A DNA stretch of 64,000 nucleotides from Promicromonospora citrea (GCF_013004695.1 NZ_JABEMG010000007.1:1-64000), one strand, 5' to 3'; counted from the first letter of the stretch, positions 52,384-61,694 are shown. Numbers and translations are program-made. Notes: generated by a model not told the origin, from the sequence alone.

Positions 52384-53214
52384 GTGAGTCAGCCCGTGCC
52401 CGCTTCGCCCGCCGCCTCGTCCGACAGTCCTGCCGACAGCCCCGCCGAGCGCCCGCGCCCGGACGCCGAGGGGCGTCCAGGGCTCGCGGGGTTCCGGACC
52501 CGGCCGGTGTCGTTCGTGCGCCGCTCGGGCCGCCTCACCGACCGGCAGAAGCGCATGTGGGAGACGCGCCGCGACGCCTATCTGATCGACGTCCCGCGAG
52601 CCGTCGCCCGCACCTCGGTCGACCCCGCCTGGGTGCTCGACGCGGAGGCCGTCTTCGGGCGCACGGCGCCGCTCACCGTCGAGATCGGCTCGGGCATGGG
52701 CGACGCCGTCGTCGAGGCGGCGACCACCGACCCGGAGCGGGACCACCTCGCCGTCGAGGTCTACGAGCCCGGCCTGGCCAACACGATCGCGAACGCGGAC
52801 CGGGCGGCGGCCGAGCAGGGCCGCGAGGGCCTGTCCAACCTGCGGCTCGTGCAGGCCAACGCCACCGAGCTGCTGGAGACGGCCCTGCCCGCCGGCGCGG
52901 TCGACGAGCTGTGGGTGTTCTTCCCCGACCCCTGGCACAAGTCCCGGCACCACAAGCGTCGTCTGGTCACCGCCGAGTTCGCGGCCCTCGCCGCGCGCGT
53001 GCTGCGGCCCGGAGGCACCCTGCGCCTGGCCACCGACTGGGCCGAGTACGCCGCGCAGATGCTCGAGGTGCTCGACGCCCATCCGGCGCTCGACAACGCG
53101 CACGGCGCGGGCGGCGCGGCGCCGCGGTTCGAGCGGCGCGTGCTCACCAGTTTCGAGCGCAAGGCGCACCGCGCGGGGCGCACGATCACCGACCTCACGT
53201 ACGTGCGCCGCTGA
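52384..53214 (+). CDS. trmB: tRNA (guanine-N7)-methyltransferase
   Basis: 276 residues. Methylates G46 in the variable loop of tRNA using S-adenosylmethionine. SAM-binding EIGSGMGDAVVEA, LAVEVYEPGLANTI, and the family signature VFFPDPWHKSRHHKRRLV. The N-terminal ~45 residues are a Ser/Pro/Asp-rich extension. GTG start is six bases after TACCAT (52372-52377), placing the promoter immediately downstream of the repeat array; the array may affect its expression. Confidence 0.95.
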   Translation: MSQPVPASPAASSDSPADSPAERPRPDAEGRPGLAGFRTRPVSFVRRSGRLTDRQKRMWETRRDAYLIDVPRAVARTSVDPAWVLDAEAVFGRTAPLTVEIGSGMGDAVVEAATTDPERDHLAVEVYEPGLANTIANADRAAAEQGREGLSNLRLVQANATELLETALPAGAVDELWVFFPDPWHKSRHHKRRLVTAEFAALAARVLRPGGTLRLATDWAEYAAQMLEVLDAHPALDNAHGAGGAAPRFERRVLTSFERKAHRAGRTITDLTYVRR

Positions 53215-53260
53215 CCTGCCGCTTCGCCTGTCACGGGCCCGCCGATCCCGGGTGAAATAA

Positions 53261-53276
53261 CGACTTGGTCAAGTCG
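53261..53276. promoter_or_regulatory. Short palindrome upstream of symporter 3 operon
   Basis: CGACTTGGTCAAGTCG: 7-bp arms around the centre GT, in the locally AT-rich 184-bp leader region of the DUF485/symporter operon. A regulator binding site is possible; no protein can be named. Confidence 0.4.
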
Positions 53277-53309
53277 ATCGACCCGCCGGGGGAACCCATT
53301 GCCCTGAGC

Positions 53310-53327
53310 ATGTGAAATACGGCACAT
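53310..53327. promoter_or_regulatory. CRP/GlxR-like site upstream of symporter 3 operon
   Basis: TGTGAAATACGGCACA at 53311-53326, matching TGTGANNTANNTCACA of GlxR/CRP at all but one position, with flanking A/T extending the symmetry. It lies about 70 bp before the DUF485 ATG. The same TGTG-N8-CACA pattern occurs before the DUF4212 operon. Confidence 0.65.
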
Positions 53328-53397
53328 TGGGCCACTGGTGCGAGAACGCACCGGGCCGCGGGAGAGCGCGAGCCCCGCATGAGCCAATGGAGGCGGC

Positions 53398-53736
53398 ATG
53401 AGTGACGTAGAGGCTTCAGGGCCGGTCGAAACCGATTACCAACGCGTCGAACGGTCGGCGGAGTTCCAGAGCCTGCGCAAGGCCTTCCGGAACTTCGTCT
53501 TCCCGATGACGGCGCTGTTCCTGGTCTGGTACCTGCTGTACGCGCTGCTGAGCGTGTACGCCCACGAGTTCATGAGCACCCGCGTCGCCGGCACGGTGAC
53601 CGTGGGGCTCGTGTTCGGCCTGCTGCAGTTCGTGTCCACGTTCGTGATCACCACGCTCTACGCGCGCTGGGCGAACAACAAGTTCGACGCACGGGCCCAG
53701 GCCCTGCGCGAGGAGATCGAGGGGGGCCAGCTGTGA
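53398..53736 (+). CDS. DUF485 small symporter partner 2
   Basis: 112 residues. ERSAEFQSLRKAFRNFVFPMTALFLVWYLLYALLSVYAHEFM followed by a second helix (VTVGLVFGLLQFVSTFVITTLYARWAN) is a textbook DUF485 sequence, much closer to the family than the one at 36.1 kb. Such proteins precede ActP/MctC symporters and are thought to assist them. GGAGG lies four bases before the ATG. The stop overlaps the symporter start (GTGA). A CRP/GlxR-like site lies upstream. Confidence 0.95.
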   Translation: MSDVEASGPVETDYQRVERSAEFQSLRKAFRNFVFPMTALFLVWYLLYALLSVYAHEFMSTRVAGTVTVGLVFGLLQFVSTFVITTLYARWANNKFDARAQALREEIEGGQL

Positions 53737-55382
53737 ACGGGACCGTCATGGCCGCCGCGGCCACGAACGTCGGCAACACCTGGATCAATATCGGCATCTT
53801 CGGGGCGTTCGTCGCCGTCACCCTCGTCGTCGTCTTCCGGGTGTCGCGGCAGAACAAGAGCGCCGCCGACTTCTACGCGGGCGGGCGCACCTTCACCGGC
53901 ACGCAGAACGGCACGGCCATCGCGGGCGACTACCTGTCGGCGGCGAGCTTCCTGGGCATCGCCGGCGCCATCGCCGTCAACGGGTACGACGGCTTCCTCT
54001 ACTCCATCGGCTTCCTCGTGGCGTGGCTCGTCGCCCTGCTGCTGGTCGCCGAGCTGCTGCGCAACACCGGGAAGTTCACGATGGCCGACGTGCTGTCGTT
54101 CCGCCTGCGTCAGCGCCCCATCCGCATGGCGGCGGCGCTCTCGACGCTCGCCGTCGTCTTCTTCTACCTGCTCGCCCAGATGGCCGGTGCCGGCGGCCTC
54201 GTGGCCCTCCTGCTCGGCATCACCGACCAGGCCGGCCAGGGCGTCGTCATCGCCGTCGTCGGCGCGCTGATGATCCTGTACGTGCTGGTGGGCGGGATGA
54301 AGGGCACCACGTGGGTGCAGATCATCAAGGCGACCCTGCTCATCCTGGGCGCCGGCGCCATGACGATCTGGGTGCTCGCGCTGCACGGCTTCAACCTGTC
54401 GGCCGTCATGCAGGAGGCCGTGAACATGTCGGGCGACCGCGGCGAGGCGATCCTCGAGCCGGGCCTGCAGTACGGCGCGAGCGCGCTGTCCCAGCTCGAC
54501 TTCCTCTCCCTCGCGCTGGCCCTCGTGCTCGGCACCGCGGGCCTGCCGCACGTGCTCATGCGCTTCTACACGGTGCCCTCGGCCAAGGAGGCCCGGAAGT
54601 CCGTCGTCGTGGCGATCTGGCTGATCGGCATCTTCTACCTGTTCACGCTCGTGCTCGGGTACGGAGCCGGCGCCCTCGTCGGGCCGGACGCCATCCTCGC
54701 GGCACCGGGCGGCCAGAACTCGGCGGCCCCGCTGCTGGCGTTCGAGCTGGGCGGCGAGATCCTGCTGGGCATCATCGCCGCGGTCGCGTTCGCCACGATC
54801 CTCGCGGTCGTCGCGGGCCTGACCATCACCGCGGCGGCCAGCTTCTCGCACGACATCTACGCCTCGATCATCAAGAAGGGGCAGGTCTCGGCCGACGGCG
54901 AGGTGCGCGTCGCCCGCTGGACCGTCGTCGTGATCGGCATCATCGCGATCCTCGGCGGCATCTTCGCCAACGGCCAGAACATCGCGTTCCTCGTGGCGCT
55001 CGCGTTCTGCGTCGCGGCGTCGGCCAACCTGCCGACGATCATCTACTCGCTGTTCTGGAAGCGGTTCAACACGTCCGGCGCGCTGTGGAGCATCTACGGC
55101 GGTCTGATCTCGACGATCGTCCTGATCATCTTCTCGCCGGTCGTGTCGGGCAAGCCCGCCGACCCGGCGACGGGGCTGAGCAAGTCGATGATCAGCGACC
55201 CGAGCATCGACTTCCACTTCTTCCCGCTCGACAACCCGGGCATCGTGACGATCCCGCTCGCGTTCGTGCTCGGCATCGTCGGCACCTACCTGAGCAAGGA
55301 GCGGTCGCACCCGGAGAAGTACGCCGAGATGGAGGTCCGTTCCCTCACGGGCGCGGGCGCCGAGAAGGCGGTCGAGCACTGA
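53733..55382 (+). CDS. Cation/acetate symporter, ActP/MctC type (symporter 3)
   Basis: 549 residues, about 13 transmembrane helices. Signature ADFYAGGRTFTGTQNGTAIAGDYLSAASFLGIAGAIAVNGYDGFLYSIGFLVAWLV, GGMKGTTWVQIIKA, and GTAGLPHVLMRFYTVPSAKEARKSV, typical of ActP and MctC, which take up acetate, pyruvate or propionate with H+ or Na+. GTG start overlaps the DUF485 stop. The C-terminus ends in a charged cytoplasmic tail. A terminator-like hairpin follows, shared with the convergent FdhF-like gene. It is the third such symporter within 20 kb. Confidence 0.93.
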   Translation: MNGTVMAAAATNVGNTWINIGIFGAFVAVTLVVVFRVSRQNKSAADFYAGGRTFTGTQNGTAIAGDYLSAASFLGIAGAIAVNGYDGFLYSIGFLVAWLVALLLVAELLRNTGKFTMADVLSFRLRQRPIRMAAALSTLAVVFFYLLAQMAGAGGLVALLLGITDQAGQGVVIAVVGALMILYVLVGGMKGTTWVQIIKATLLILGAGAMTIWVLALHGFNLSAVMQEAVNMSGDRGEAILEPGLQYGASALSQLDFLSLALALVLGTAGLPHVLMRFYTVPSAKEARKSVVVAIWLIGIFYLFTLVLGYGAGALVGPDAILAAPGGQNSAAPLLAFELGGEILLGIIAAVAFATILAVVAGLTITAAASFSHDIYASIIKKGQVSADGEVRVARWTVVVIGIIAILGGIFANGQNIAFLVALAFCVAASANLPTIIYSLFWKRFNTSGALWSIYGGLISTIVLIIFSPVVSGKPADPATGLSKSMISDPSIDFHFFPLDNPGIVTIPLAFVLGIVGTYLSKERSHPEKYAEMEVRSLTGAGAEKAVEH

Positions 55383-55390
55383 CCTCGCGT

Positions 55391-55442
55391 TGAGTGCGGG
55401 GTGTCCGCCTCTCCGCGCCGGAGGGGCGGACACCCGCACTCA
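55391..55442. terminator. Bidirectional terminator between symporter 3 and FdhF-like genes
   Basis: Inverted repeat from TGAGTGCGGGGTGTCCGCC (starting 55391) to GGCGGACACCCGCACTCA (ending 55442), continuing inward through CTCCG/CGGAG with one bulged base and one mismatch. The outer base pairs include the stop codon of the minus-strand gene. Confidence 0.75.
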
Positions 55443-57764
55443 GCGGGCGGCCTCCAGGCGGATCACGACCGACTTCGAGGCCGGGGTGTTGCTCTGGTCC
55501 GCCGTGTGGTCCAGCGGCACGAGCACGTTCGTCTCCGGGAAGTACGCCGCGGCACAGCCCCGGGCCGTCGGGAAGGAGACGGCGCGGAAGCCTTCGGCCC
55601 GGCGCTCGGTGATCGCGCCGTCGGCGTCCGGCCACTCGCTGACCAGGTGCACGGTGTCGCCGTCCGCGAAGCCACGCTCGGTCAGGTCGTCGGGGTGCAC
55701 GAACACCACGCGGCGCCCGTTGCGCACGCCCCGGTACCGGTCGTCCAGGCCGTAGACCGTGGTGTTGAACTGGTCGTGCGAGCGCACGGTCTGCAGCAGC
55801 AGCCGGCCCTCCGGCACGCGCACCACCTCGAGCTCGTTCACCGTGAAGTTCGCCTTGCCCGTGGTGGTGGGGAACACACGGGCGTCGCGCGGCGGGTGCG
55901 GCAGCACGAACCCGCCCGGCTCGGCCACGCGGCGCTCGAAGTCCTCGAAGCCGGGCACCACGCGCGAGATGGCGTCGCGCACGCGCGCGTAGTCCGTGGC
56001 GAACTCCTCCCACGGCGTCGGGTCCTCGGGGCCGAGCGTGCGGCGCGCCAGGTCGCAGAGGATCGCCGTCTCGCTGCGCAGGGACGCCGAGGCGGGCGCC
56101 AGCCGACCGCGTGATGTGTGCACCACGCTCATCGAGTCCTCGACGGTGACCACCTGCTCGCGGCCGCCCGTGAGGTCGCGCTCGGTGCGGCCGAGGCACG
56201 GCAGCACGAGGGAGCGCCGGCCGGGCAGCACGTGCGAGCGGTTGAGCTTGGTCGACACGTGCACCGTGAGCGGCACCTCGCGCAGCGCGGCCTCGGTCAC
56301 GGCGCTGTCGGGCGTCGCCGCGGCGAAGTTGCCACCCACCGCCATGAACACCCGCAGGTGCCCGTCGCGCAGCGCCCGGACGGTCTCGACGACGTCGTAC
56401 CCCGGCTCGCGCGGGGGCTCGAAGCCGAACTCGGCGGCGAGCGCGTCGAGAAACGCCGGCGTCGGGCGCTCCCAGATGCCCATGGTGCGGTCGCCCTGCA
56501 CGTTGCTGTGCCCGCGCACGGGACAGGCGCCCGCGCCGGGCCGTCCCACGTTCCCGCGCAGGAGCAGGAAGCTGACCACCTCGCGGATGGTCGCCACCGA
56601 CTGCTTGTGCTGCGTCAGGCCCATCGCCCAGCACACGACGACGTTCTTCGCGGCCAGGACGTCCTCGACGAAGCCCTCGATCTCGGAGCGGTCCAGCCCG
56701 GTGGCCGCGTCGACGTCGGCCCAGTCGAGGGCGCGCCACGCGGCGGCCGCGCGCTCGAACCCCGAGGTGTGCTCGGCGATGAACGCCCGGTCGAGCACGC
56801 CGGGGTGGCCCGCAGTGCGGGCGTCGTCGTCGGCCTCGAGGAGGAGGCGGTTGACGGCCTGGAAGAGCGCGAGGTCGCCCGCGAGGCGGACCTGGAGGAA
56901 CCGGTCCGCCAGCTTGGTGCCCGCGCCGACCACGCCCTTGACGCGCTGCGGGTTCTTGAAGGTCTGCAGGCCTGCCTCGGGCAGCGGGTTGATCGCGACG
57001 ATGCGGGCGCCGCGCTCCTTGGCGTGCTCGAGCGCCGTGAGCATGCGCGGGTGGTTGGTCCCGGGGTTCTGGCCGACGACGACGACCAGGTCCGCGTGGT
57101 CGGTGATGTCCTCCAGCGAGACGCTGCCCTTGCCGATGCCGAGGGTCTCGGTCAGTGCGGTGCCCGACGACTCGTGGCACATGTTCGAGCAGTCCGGCAG
57201 GTTGTTCGTGCCGATCTTGCGGGCGAGGAGCTGGTACAGGAACGCCGCCTCGTTGCTCGTGCGGCCCGACGTGTAGAACGCCGCCTGGTCGGGGGAGCCC
57301 AGGCCGCGCAGCTCACCGGCGACGAGGTCGAGCGCCTCGTCCCACGAGACCGGGCGGTAGTGGTCGGAGCCCTCGTCGCGCAGCATCGGCTCCGTGAGGC
57401 GGCCGGCCTTGCCGAGCCGGTGGTCCGTCCACGTGGCCAGCTCGGAGATGGGGTGCTCGGCGAAGAACGCGGCGTCCGCGCGCTTGCGCGTCGCCTCCTC
57501 GGCGATCGCCTTGGCGCCGTTCTCGCAGAACTCCGCGAGGTGCGGCTTGCCCGGCTCGGGCCACGCGCACCCCGGGCAGTCGAACCCGCCGTGCTGGTTG
57601 AGGACCGGCAGGGTGCGCAGCCCGCGCGCGACGCCCGCCTCGTCGAGCACGTGCGCCAGCCCGTGCACGACGCCGGGCACGCCGGCGGCGCTGGTCCGCG
57701 GCGGACCGATGCGGAGGGTCGTCTCGGGGGCGTCGGTGCGGGCGTCGTCGCTCACGTCGGTCAC
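55440..57764 (-). CDS. FdhF/YdeP-type molybdopterin oxidoreductase
   Basis: 774 residues. N-terminal 4Fe-4S ligands are likely Cys63, Cys66 and Cys80 (FDCPGCAWPE...FC). The molybdopterin domains show YTSGRTSNEAAFLYQLLARKIGTNNLPDCSNMCHESSG, VVVGQNPGTNHPRM, and VRGHSNVQGDRTMGI, then a C-terminal dinucleotide-binding domain (TVRSHDQFNTTVYGLDDRYRGV). This is the FdhF/YdeP subgroup, formate-dehydrogenase-like enzymes of uncertain reaction. TAGGGT (complement of 57771-57776) is six bases before the GTG start. Divergent from fdhD, whose product activates such enzymes. Confidence 0.93.
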   Translation of the reverse strand: MTDVSDDARTDAPETTLRIGPPRTSAAGVPGVVHGLAHVLDEAGVARGLRTLPVLNQHGGFDCPGCAWPEPGKPHLAEFCENGAKAIAEEATRKRADAAFFAEHPISELATWTDHRLGKAGRLTEPMLRDEGSDHYRPVSWDEALDLVAGELRGLGSPDQAAFYTSGRTSNEAAFLYQLLARKIGTNNLPDCSNMCHESSGTALTETLGIGKGSVSLEDITDHADLVVVVGQNPGTNHPRMLTALEHAKERGARIVAINPLPEAGLQTFKNPQRVKGVVGAGTKLADRFLQVRLAGDLALFQAVNRLLLEADDDARTAGHPGVLDRAFIAEHTSGFERAAAAWRALDWADVDAATGLDRSEIEGFVEDVLAAKNVVVCWAMGLTQHKQSVATIREVVSFLLLRGNVGRPGAGACPVRGHSNVQGDRTMGIWERPTPAFLDALAAEFGFEPPREPGYDVVETVRALRDGHLRVFMAVGGNFAAATPDSAVTEAALREVPLTVHVSTKLNRSHVLPGRRSLVLPCLGRTERDLTGGREQVVTVEDSMSVVHTSRGRLAPASASLRSETAILCDLARRTLGPEDPTPWEEFATDYARVRDAISRVVPGFEDFERRVAEPGGFVLPHPPRDARVFPTTTGKANFTVNELEVVRVPEGRLLLQTVRSHDQFNTTVYGLDDRYRGVRNGRRVVFVHPDDLTERGFADGDTVHLVSEWPDADGAITERRAEGFRAVSFPTARGCAAAYFPETNVLVPLDHTADQSNTPASKSVVIRLEAAR

Positions 57765-57840
57765 AGGCCGACCCTACGCCGCTTTCATCCTCACGGGGAG
57801 GGCTGGACAGGCCGTGCCGCACGGGTGCGAGACTGGCCGC

Positions 57841-58725
57841 ATGGGAGTGGTCACCGACCGGCGCAGGGTGGTCCGCGTCCGCGCCGACGCCCGCACGGAG
57901 CGCCCGGACACGCTCGCCGTCGAGGAACCGCTGATGGTGCGGCTCGTGCCCGCGGTGGCGCGGTCGCGCGCGCCCGTCCAGGTCGCGGCCGTCGGCCCGG
58001 TGCGACCCGTCGTCCCCGTGGGCGGGCCGCCGGCGACGCCGGGCGAGACGCTGACCGTGACGATGCGGACCCCGGGGCACGACTTCGACCTCGTGGCAGG
58101 CTGGCTGGTCTCCGAGGGGGCCGTCGCCGCGCCGTCGGACATCGCGGCGATGCGGCTGTGTCCCGACGAGGAGAACACGGTCGAGGTGGCGCTCGCGCGC
58201 GGCGTCGAGCCGCCGCGGGCGCGAGCCTTCGCGACGACGAGCGCGTGCGGCGTGTGCGGGTCCGACACCGTCGTGGAGGTGCTGGCGGACCTGCGGTGGC
58301 CGGTCGCCGCCGACCCCGTGACGGTGGACCCCGCGGTGATCGCGGCGCTCCCGGACCGGCTGCGCGAGCAGCAGCGCGCCTTCGACCGCACGGGCGGCCT
58401 GCACGCCGCCGGCCTGTTCACGGCCGACGGCGAGCCGCTGGTCGTGCGCGAGGACGTGGGCAGGCACAACGCCGTCGACAAGGTGGTCGGCGCGGCGCTG
58501 CGCGACGGCTCGCTGCCCGCCGCCGGGACGGTGCTCCAGGTCAGCGGGCGGGCGTCGTTCGAGCTGGTGCAGAAGGCCGCGCGCGCGGGCATCCCCGTGC
58601 TGTCCGCGATCTCGGCGCCGTCCACGCTGGCCGTCGACCTGGCGCAGGAGGCCGGCGTGACCCTGCTGGGGTTCGTGCGCGGCGACTCGATGAACGTCTA
58701 CGCCCGCGCGGACCGGCTGCGCTGA
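57841..58725 (+). CDS. fdhD: Formate dehydrogenase accessory sulfurtransferase FdhD
   Basis: 294 residues. Transfers sulfur to the molybdenum cofactor of formate dehydrogenases. The functional cysteines are Cys136 and Cys139 in TTSACGVCGSD; other blocks are ETLTVTMRTPGHDFDLVAGWLVSEG, REDVGRHNAVDKVVG, and VSGRASFELVQKAARAGIPVLSAISAPS. The ATG 57841 follows GAGACT by six bases, a weaker version of the leaderless promoter seen elsewhere. Its only plausible target nearby is the divergent FdhF-like enzyme. Confidence 0.95.
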   Translation: MGVVTDRRRVVRVRADARTERPDTLAVEEPLMVRLVPAVARSRAPVQVAAVGPVRPVVPVGGPPATPGETLTVTMRTPGHDFDLVAGWLVSEGAVAAPSDIAAMRLCPDEENTVEVALARGVEPPRARAFATTSACGVCGSDTVVEVLADLRWPVAADPVTVDPAVIAALPDRLREQQRAFDRTGGLHAAGLFTADGEPLVVREDVGRHNAVDKVVGAALRDGSLPAAGTVLQVSGRASFELVQKAARAGIPVLSAISAPSTLAVDLAQEAGVTLLGFVRGDSMNVYARADRLR

Positions 58726-58747
58726 GCGCGGCCCGCGCGGGCGTGGA

Positions 58748-58897
58748 TCAGGACGTGAACAGCGGCACGACGCCCTTGATCGTCTCGAACAGGCCGTAGG
58801 CCAGCGGCACGGTCACGACGAGCCAGGTCACGACCAGGCGCGCGGTCTGATTCCCCACCGGCTGCGGCGTCTGCTCGTCCGGCATCTGATCGGGCAT
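58748..58897 (-). CDS. Small partner protein of the OFA-type MFS carrier (49 aa)
   Basis: A 49-codon ORF three bases after the stop of the MFS gene. The peptide has a polar N-terminus (MPDQMPDEQTPQPVGNQ) and one transmembrane helix (LVVTWLVVTVPLAYGLFETI), with a short hydrophobic end. Tiny single-helix proteins of this kind are recurrently encoded next to oxalate/formate-type MFS carriers and have been annotated as a small subunit. Position and composition support a real gene; biochemical proof for this one is lacking. Confidence 0.8.
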   Translation of the reverse strand: MPDQMPDEQTPQPVGNQTARLVVTWLVVTVPLAYGLFETIKGVVPLFTS

Positions 58898-58900
58898 CGG

Positions 58901-60298
58901 TCACACCTTCCCCTCGGCGAGCGCGCCGGACGGCCCCGTCGGCTCGTGGAACCGTGCGGCGACGGGCCGCACGAGCGCGTTGGCGACGAACCCGACCGCG
59001 AGCACGCCGACCATGGTGAACAGCGCGGGCCGGTAGTCGGCGGCGACCAGCTCGCCCGGCGTGCCGCGGGCGTCCAGGAACCCGTTGATGATGAGCGGAC
59101 CGGCCACGCCCGCCGCCGACCACGCCGTGAGCAGGCGCCCGTGGACGGCACCCACCTGGAACGTGCCGAACAGGTCGCGCAGGTAGGCGGGGGCGGTCGC
59201 GAACCCGCCGCCGTAGAACGAGATGATGACCGCGGCGAGGAGCACGAACACGACCGTCGACACGTTGCCGACCGTCGCGAGCAGCACGTACAGCACGATG
59301 CCGACGCCCAGGTACAGGACGTAGGTCGGCTTGCGGCCGATGAAGTCCGACGTCGAGGACCAGGCGAACCGGCCGGCCATGTTGAACAGCGACAGGAACG
59401 CGACGAAGCCCGCCGCCGTCGCGGGTGCGACGGACGAGGTGCCGCCGTCGCGGAAGAAGTCCTGGATCATCGGCGCCGCCTGCTCGAGGATGCCGATGCC
59501 CGCTGTCACGTTGCAGAAGAGCACGGTCCAGAGGAACCAGAACTGCGGCGTGCGGACGGCGTTCGCCGCCGACACGTTCGCCGTCGAGACCATCGGCCGG
59601 GCGGCCACCGCTCCCGCGTCGAAGCCGGGCGGCGTCCAGCCCGGCGCGGGCACCCGCACCGTGAAGACGCCGAGCATCATGACGAGGAAGTAGGCGACGC
59701 CGAGCGTGACGAACAGCGACGTCACCGCGCCGCCCGAGGCGACAGAGGTCGGGTCCGACGGGTCGTAGCCGGTGTCGTAGACGGCCATGAGCTGCCGGGA
59801 CAGCGGCGAGGCGACCAGCGCGCCGCCGCCGAAGCCCATGATCGCCATGCCCGTGGCCAGGCCGGGCCGGTCCGGGAACCACTTGATGAGCGTGGACACC
59901 GGCGAGATGTAGCCGATGCCCAGCCCGATGCCGCCGATGACCCCGTACCCGAGGTAGACGAGCCAGAGCTGCGACGTCGCGATGCCGAGCGCGCCCACGA
60001 GGAAGCCGGACGCCCAGAAGCACGCGGAGGTGAACATCGCGGCCCGCGGGCCCACCCGTTCGACCCACGTGCCCATCACGGCGGCCGACAGGCCGAGCAT
60101 CACGATGGCGATCGAGAAGATGACGCCGACCGCCGTGAGACTCGTGTCGAAGTGGGCGACCAGCGCGTTCTTGTACACGCTGGTGGCGTAGGCCTGGCCG
60201 ATGCACAGGTGGATGGCGAGGGCGGCCGGCGGGATCAGCCACCGGCTGTAGCCGGGCCGGGCCACCGTGTGCTCGCGGTCGAGGAACGACAGCGCCAC
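58901..60298 (-). CDS. OFA-family MFS transporter (oxalate/formate antiporter type)
   Basis: 465 residues from GTG 60298, with AGGAGG six bases upstream on the minus strand. Twelve transmembrane helices. The first segments WLIPPAALAIHLCIGQAYATSVYKNAL and GYGVIGGIGLGIGYISPVSTLIKWFPDRPGLATGMAIMGFGGGAL are hallmarks of the OFA branch, which exchanges oxalate, formate or related carboxylates. The FdhF-like enzyme and FdhD downstream suggest formate or oxalate as substrate. A clear promoter with both hexamers lies upstream, unlike most genes here. Confidence 0.92.
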   Translation of the reverse strand: MALSFLDREHTVARPGYSRWLIPPAALAIHLCIGQAYATSVYKNALVAHFDTSLTAVGVIFSIAIVMLGLSAAVMGTWVERVGPRAAMFTSACFWASGFLVGALGIATSQLWLVYLGYGVIGGIGLGIGYISPVSTLIKWFPDRPGLATGMAIMGFGGGALVASPLSRQLMAVYDTGYDPSDPTSVASGGAVTSLFVTLGVAYFLVMMLGVFTVRVPAPGWTPPGFDAGAVAARPMVSTANVSAANAVRTPQFWFLWTVLFCNVTAGIGILEQAAPMIQDFFRDGGTSSVAPATAAGFVAFLSLFNMAGRFAWSSTSDFIGRKPTYVLYLGVGIVLYVLLATVGNVSTVVFVLLAAVIISFYGGGFATAPAYLRDLFGTFQVGAVHGRLLTAWSAAGVAGPLIINGFLDARGTPGELVAADYRPALFTMVGVLAVGFVANALVRPVAARFHEPTGPSGALAEGKV

Positions 60299-60360
60299 GG
60301 AGTACCTCCTGCTGCGGTGTGGGCGCCCGCCGGAATGCGGTTTCACCCTGGTGGGTGCGC

Positions 60361-60390
60361 ACGCTACTGGCGGGCCGGTGACCCGGTCAA
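60361..60390 (-). promoter_or_regulatory. Sigma-A-type promoter of the OFA carrier gene
   Basis: On the minus strand TTGACC (60385-60390) and TAGCGT (60361-60366) are 18 bp apart. Transcription would start near 60354, giving a ~55-nt leader with an AGGAGG site. Immediately at the start site CACCC/GGGTG arms (60344-60357) could form an operator or a small hairpin. Confidence 0.65.
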
Positions 60391-60404
60391 TGGTTTCCGC
60401 GGGG

Positions 60405-61694
60405 TCAGTGCTGCGGGGCACGGACCGCCGCGAGGAACAGGGGCAGACCGGTCTCCGTGTGCGCCACACGAAGCAGGTACGGCCGGTCGACGACCATGCG
60501 CACGGACTCGACCGGCATGACGCCGCTCGCCTCGGCCGCGAGCTCGGTCACGGCCGCCGCGACGGTGCCCTCCTCGTCCAGCCGCAGGTACGCCTGCTGC
60601 ACGGCCTGGCTCACGCGCAACGCCTCCGCCGTCGTGATGCCGGACAGGTCGGGCGACTCGAACAGGCCGCCCAGCCCCGCCTGCTCCAGCGCGGGGGACA
60701 GGTCGAGCGCGGGCGGCTCGATCTCCAGGGTCGGCATCGTGAGCTCGACCGAGCGCGGGGCCGCGTCGTCGAGCGCGCCCGTCAGCACGGCCAGCGTTGC
60801 GGGGTCGACGTCCGCCGGGTCCGTGCCGGCCGGCGGCAGCAGCACGTCCGCGTGGAACGCCTCGGAGTACGGCAGCCGCACCGCGGCCCAGCCGTCCTGC
60901 TCGGCGTACGCCTGGTGCTGCGTGCCGTGCACCATCGCGGTCGGCGCCGTGCCGCCCGGCCCGGTGAAGTCGACGTCGCGCGTCGCACTCTCCTCGAACG
61001 GGGTCTCCCACCGCGCCGCGAGCAGCACCGCGTTCTGCAGCACCAGCCGCAGGGACGGGTCCGGCTCGACCGCCGACTCCTCGACCAGGCCACCGGTGTG
61101 CTCCGTGACCCACGCGTCCAGCACGTCCTTGCCGTCCGTGCCGCCCAGGTCCGTGCGCTGGACCCCCGCGTCGAACGACGTCGCGAGCGCGTCGAGGTAG
61201 TCCTGCTCGACGGCGAGCTCGTCGTCGAGCACGGCCTGGTTCGCCAGGTGCAGGAGGGGGCGGTCGGGCAGCTCGTCCTCCTGGACGACGGCGGGGTCGC
61301 CCTCGTACGTCCTGAGCGCGGCCGTCAGCGCGTTGTACGCCGCCGTGCGCTCCGCACCGGAGGCGCCCAGCGCGGCGTCGAGCTCGTCGGCCGTCGTGCC
61401 GCGCGCGCCCTCGGCCAGCAGCGCGAGCGCGAAGGACAACGACGCCGGGGAGACCAGCGCGTTCTCGTCCGGCTCGGGCGCCGAGCGGAGCGTGAGCAGC
61501 CCCAGGTTCTCCGTCGCCGCGACGGCGCCGGCGCTCGCGGGCGCGTCCTCGACGGTGACGGGGACGTGGTCGGCCTCGGACCGCAGCAGGCCGGCGTGGG
61601 GGTCGGTGCCCGCGCACGCGGTGAGGGCGGCGGCGAGCGCGAGGGCGAGCGCGGTGCCGGCGCGGCGGTGGGTGGTCCTGGGGTCACGCTGCAC
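60405..61694 (-). CDS. Serpin (serine protease inhibitor) lipoprotein
   Basis: 429 residues. Lipoprotein signal with Cys27 (ALTACAG), then a full-length serpin fold: [51 protein letters not shown] and the C-terminal block [24 protein letters not shown]. The hinge of the reactive loop, [12 protein letters not shown], has the small residues at P15-P9 needed for loop insertion, so it is likely an inhibitory serpin; counting from the hinge puts P1 near Ser in AEASG. It would guard cell-surface or secreted proteins from proteases. GTG start with AGGAGG upstream. Confidence 0.92.
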   Translation of the reverse strand: MQRDPRTTHRRAGTALALALAAALTACAGTDPHAGLLRSEADHVPVTVEDAPASAGAVAATENLGLLTLRSAPEPDENALVSPASLSFALALLAEGARGTTADELDAALGASGAERTAAYNALTAALRTYEGDPAVVQEDELPDRPLLHLANQAVLDDELAVEQDYLDALATSFDAGVQRTDLGGTDGKDVLDAWVTEHTGGLVEESAVEPDPSLRLVLQNAVLLAARWETPFEESATRDVDFTGPGGTAPTAMVHGTQHQAYAEQDGWAAVRLPYSEAFHADVLLPPAGTDPADVDPATLAVLTGALDDAAPRSVELTMPTLEIEPPALDLSPALEQAGLGGLFESPDLSGITTAEALRVSQAVQQAYLRLDEEGTVAAAVTELAAEASGVMPVESVRMVVDRPYLLRVAHTETGLPLFLAAVRAPQH

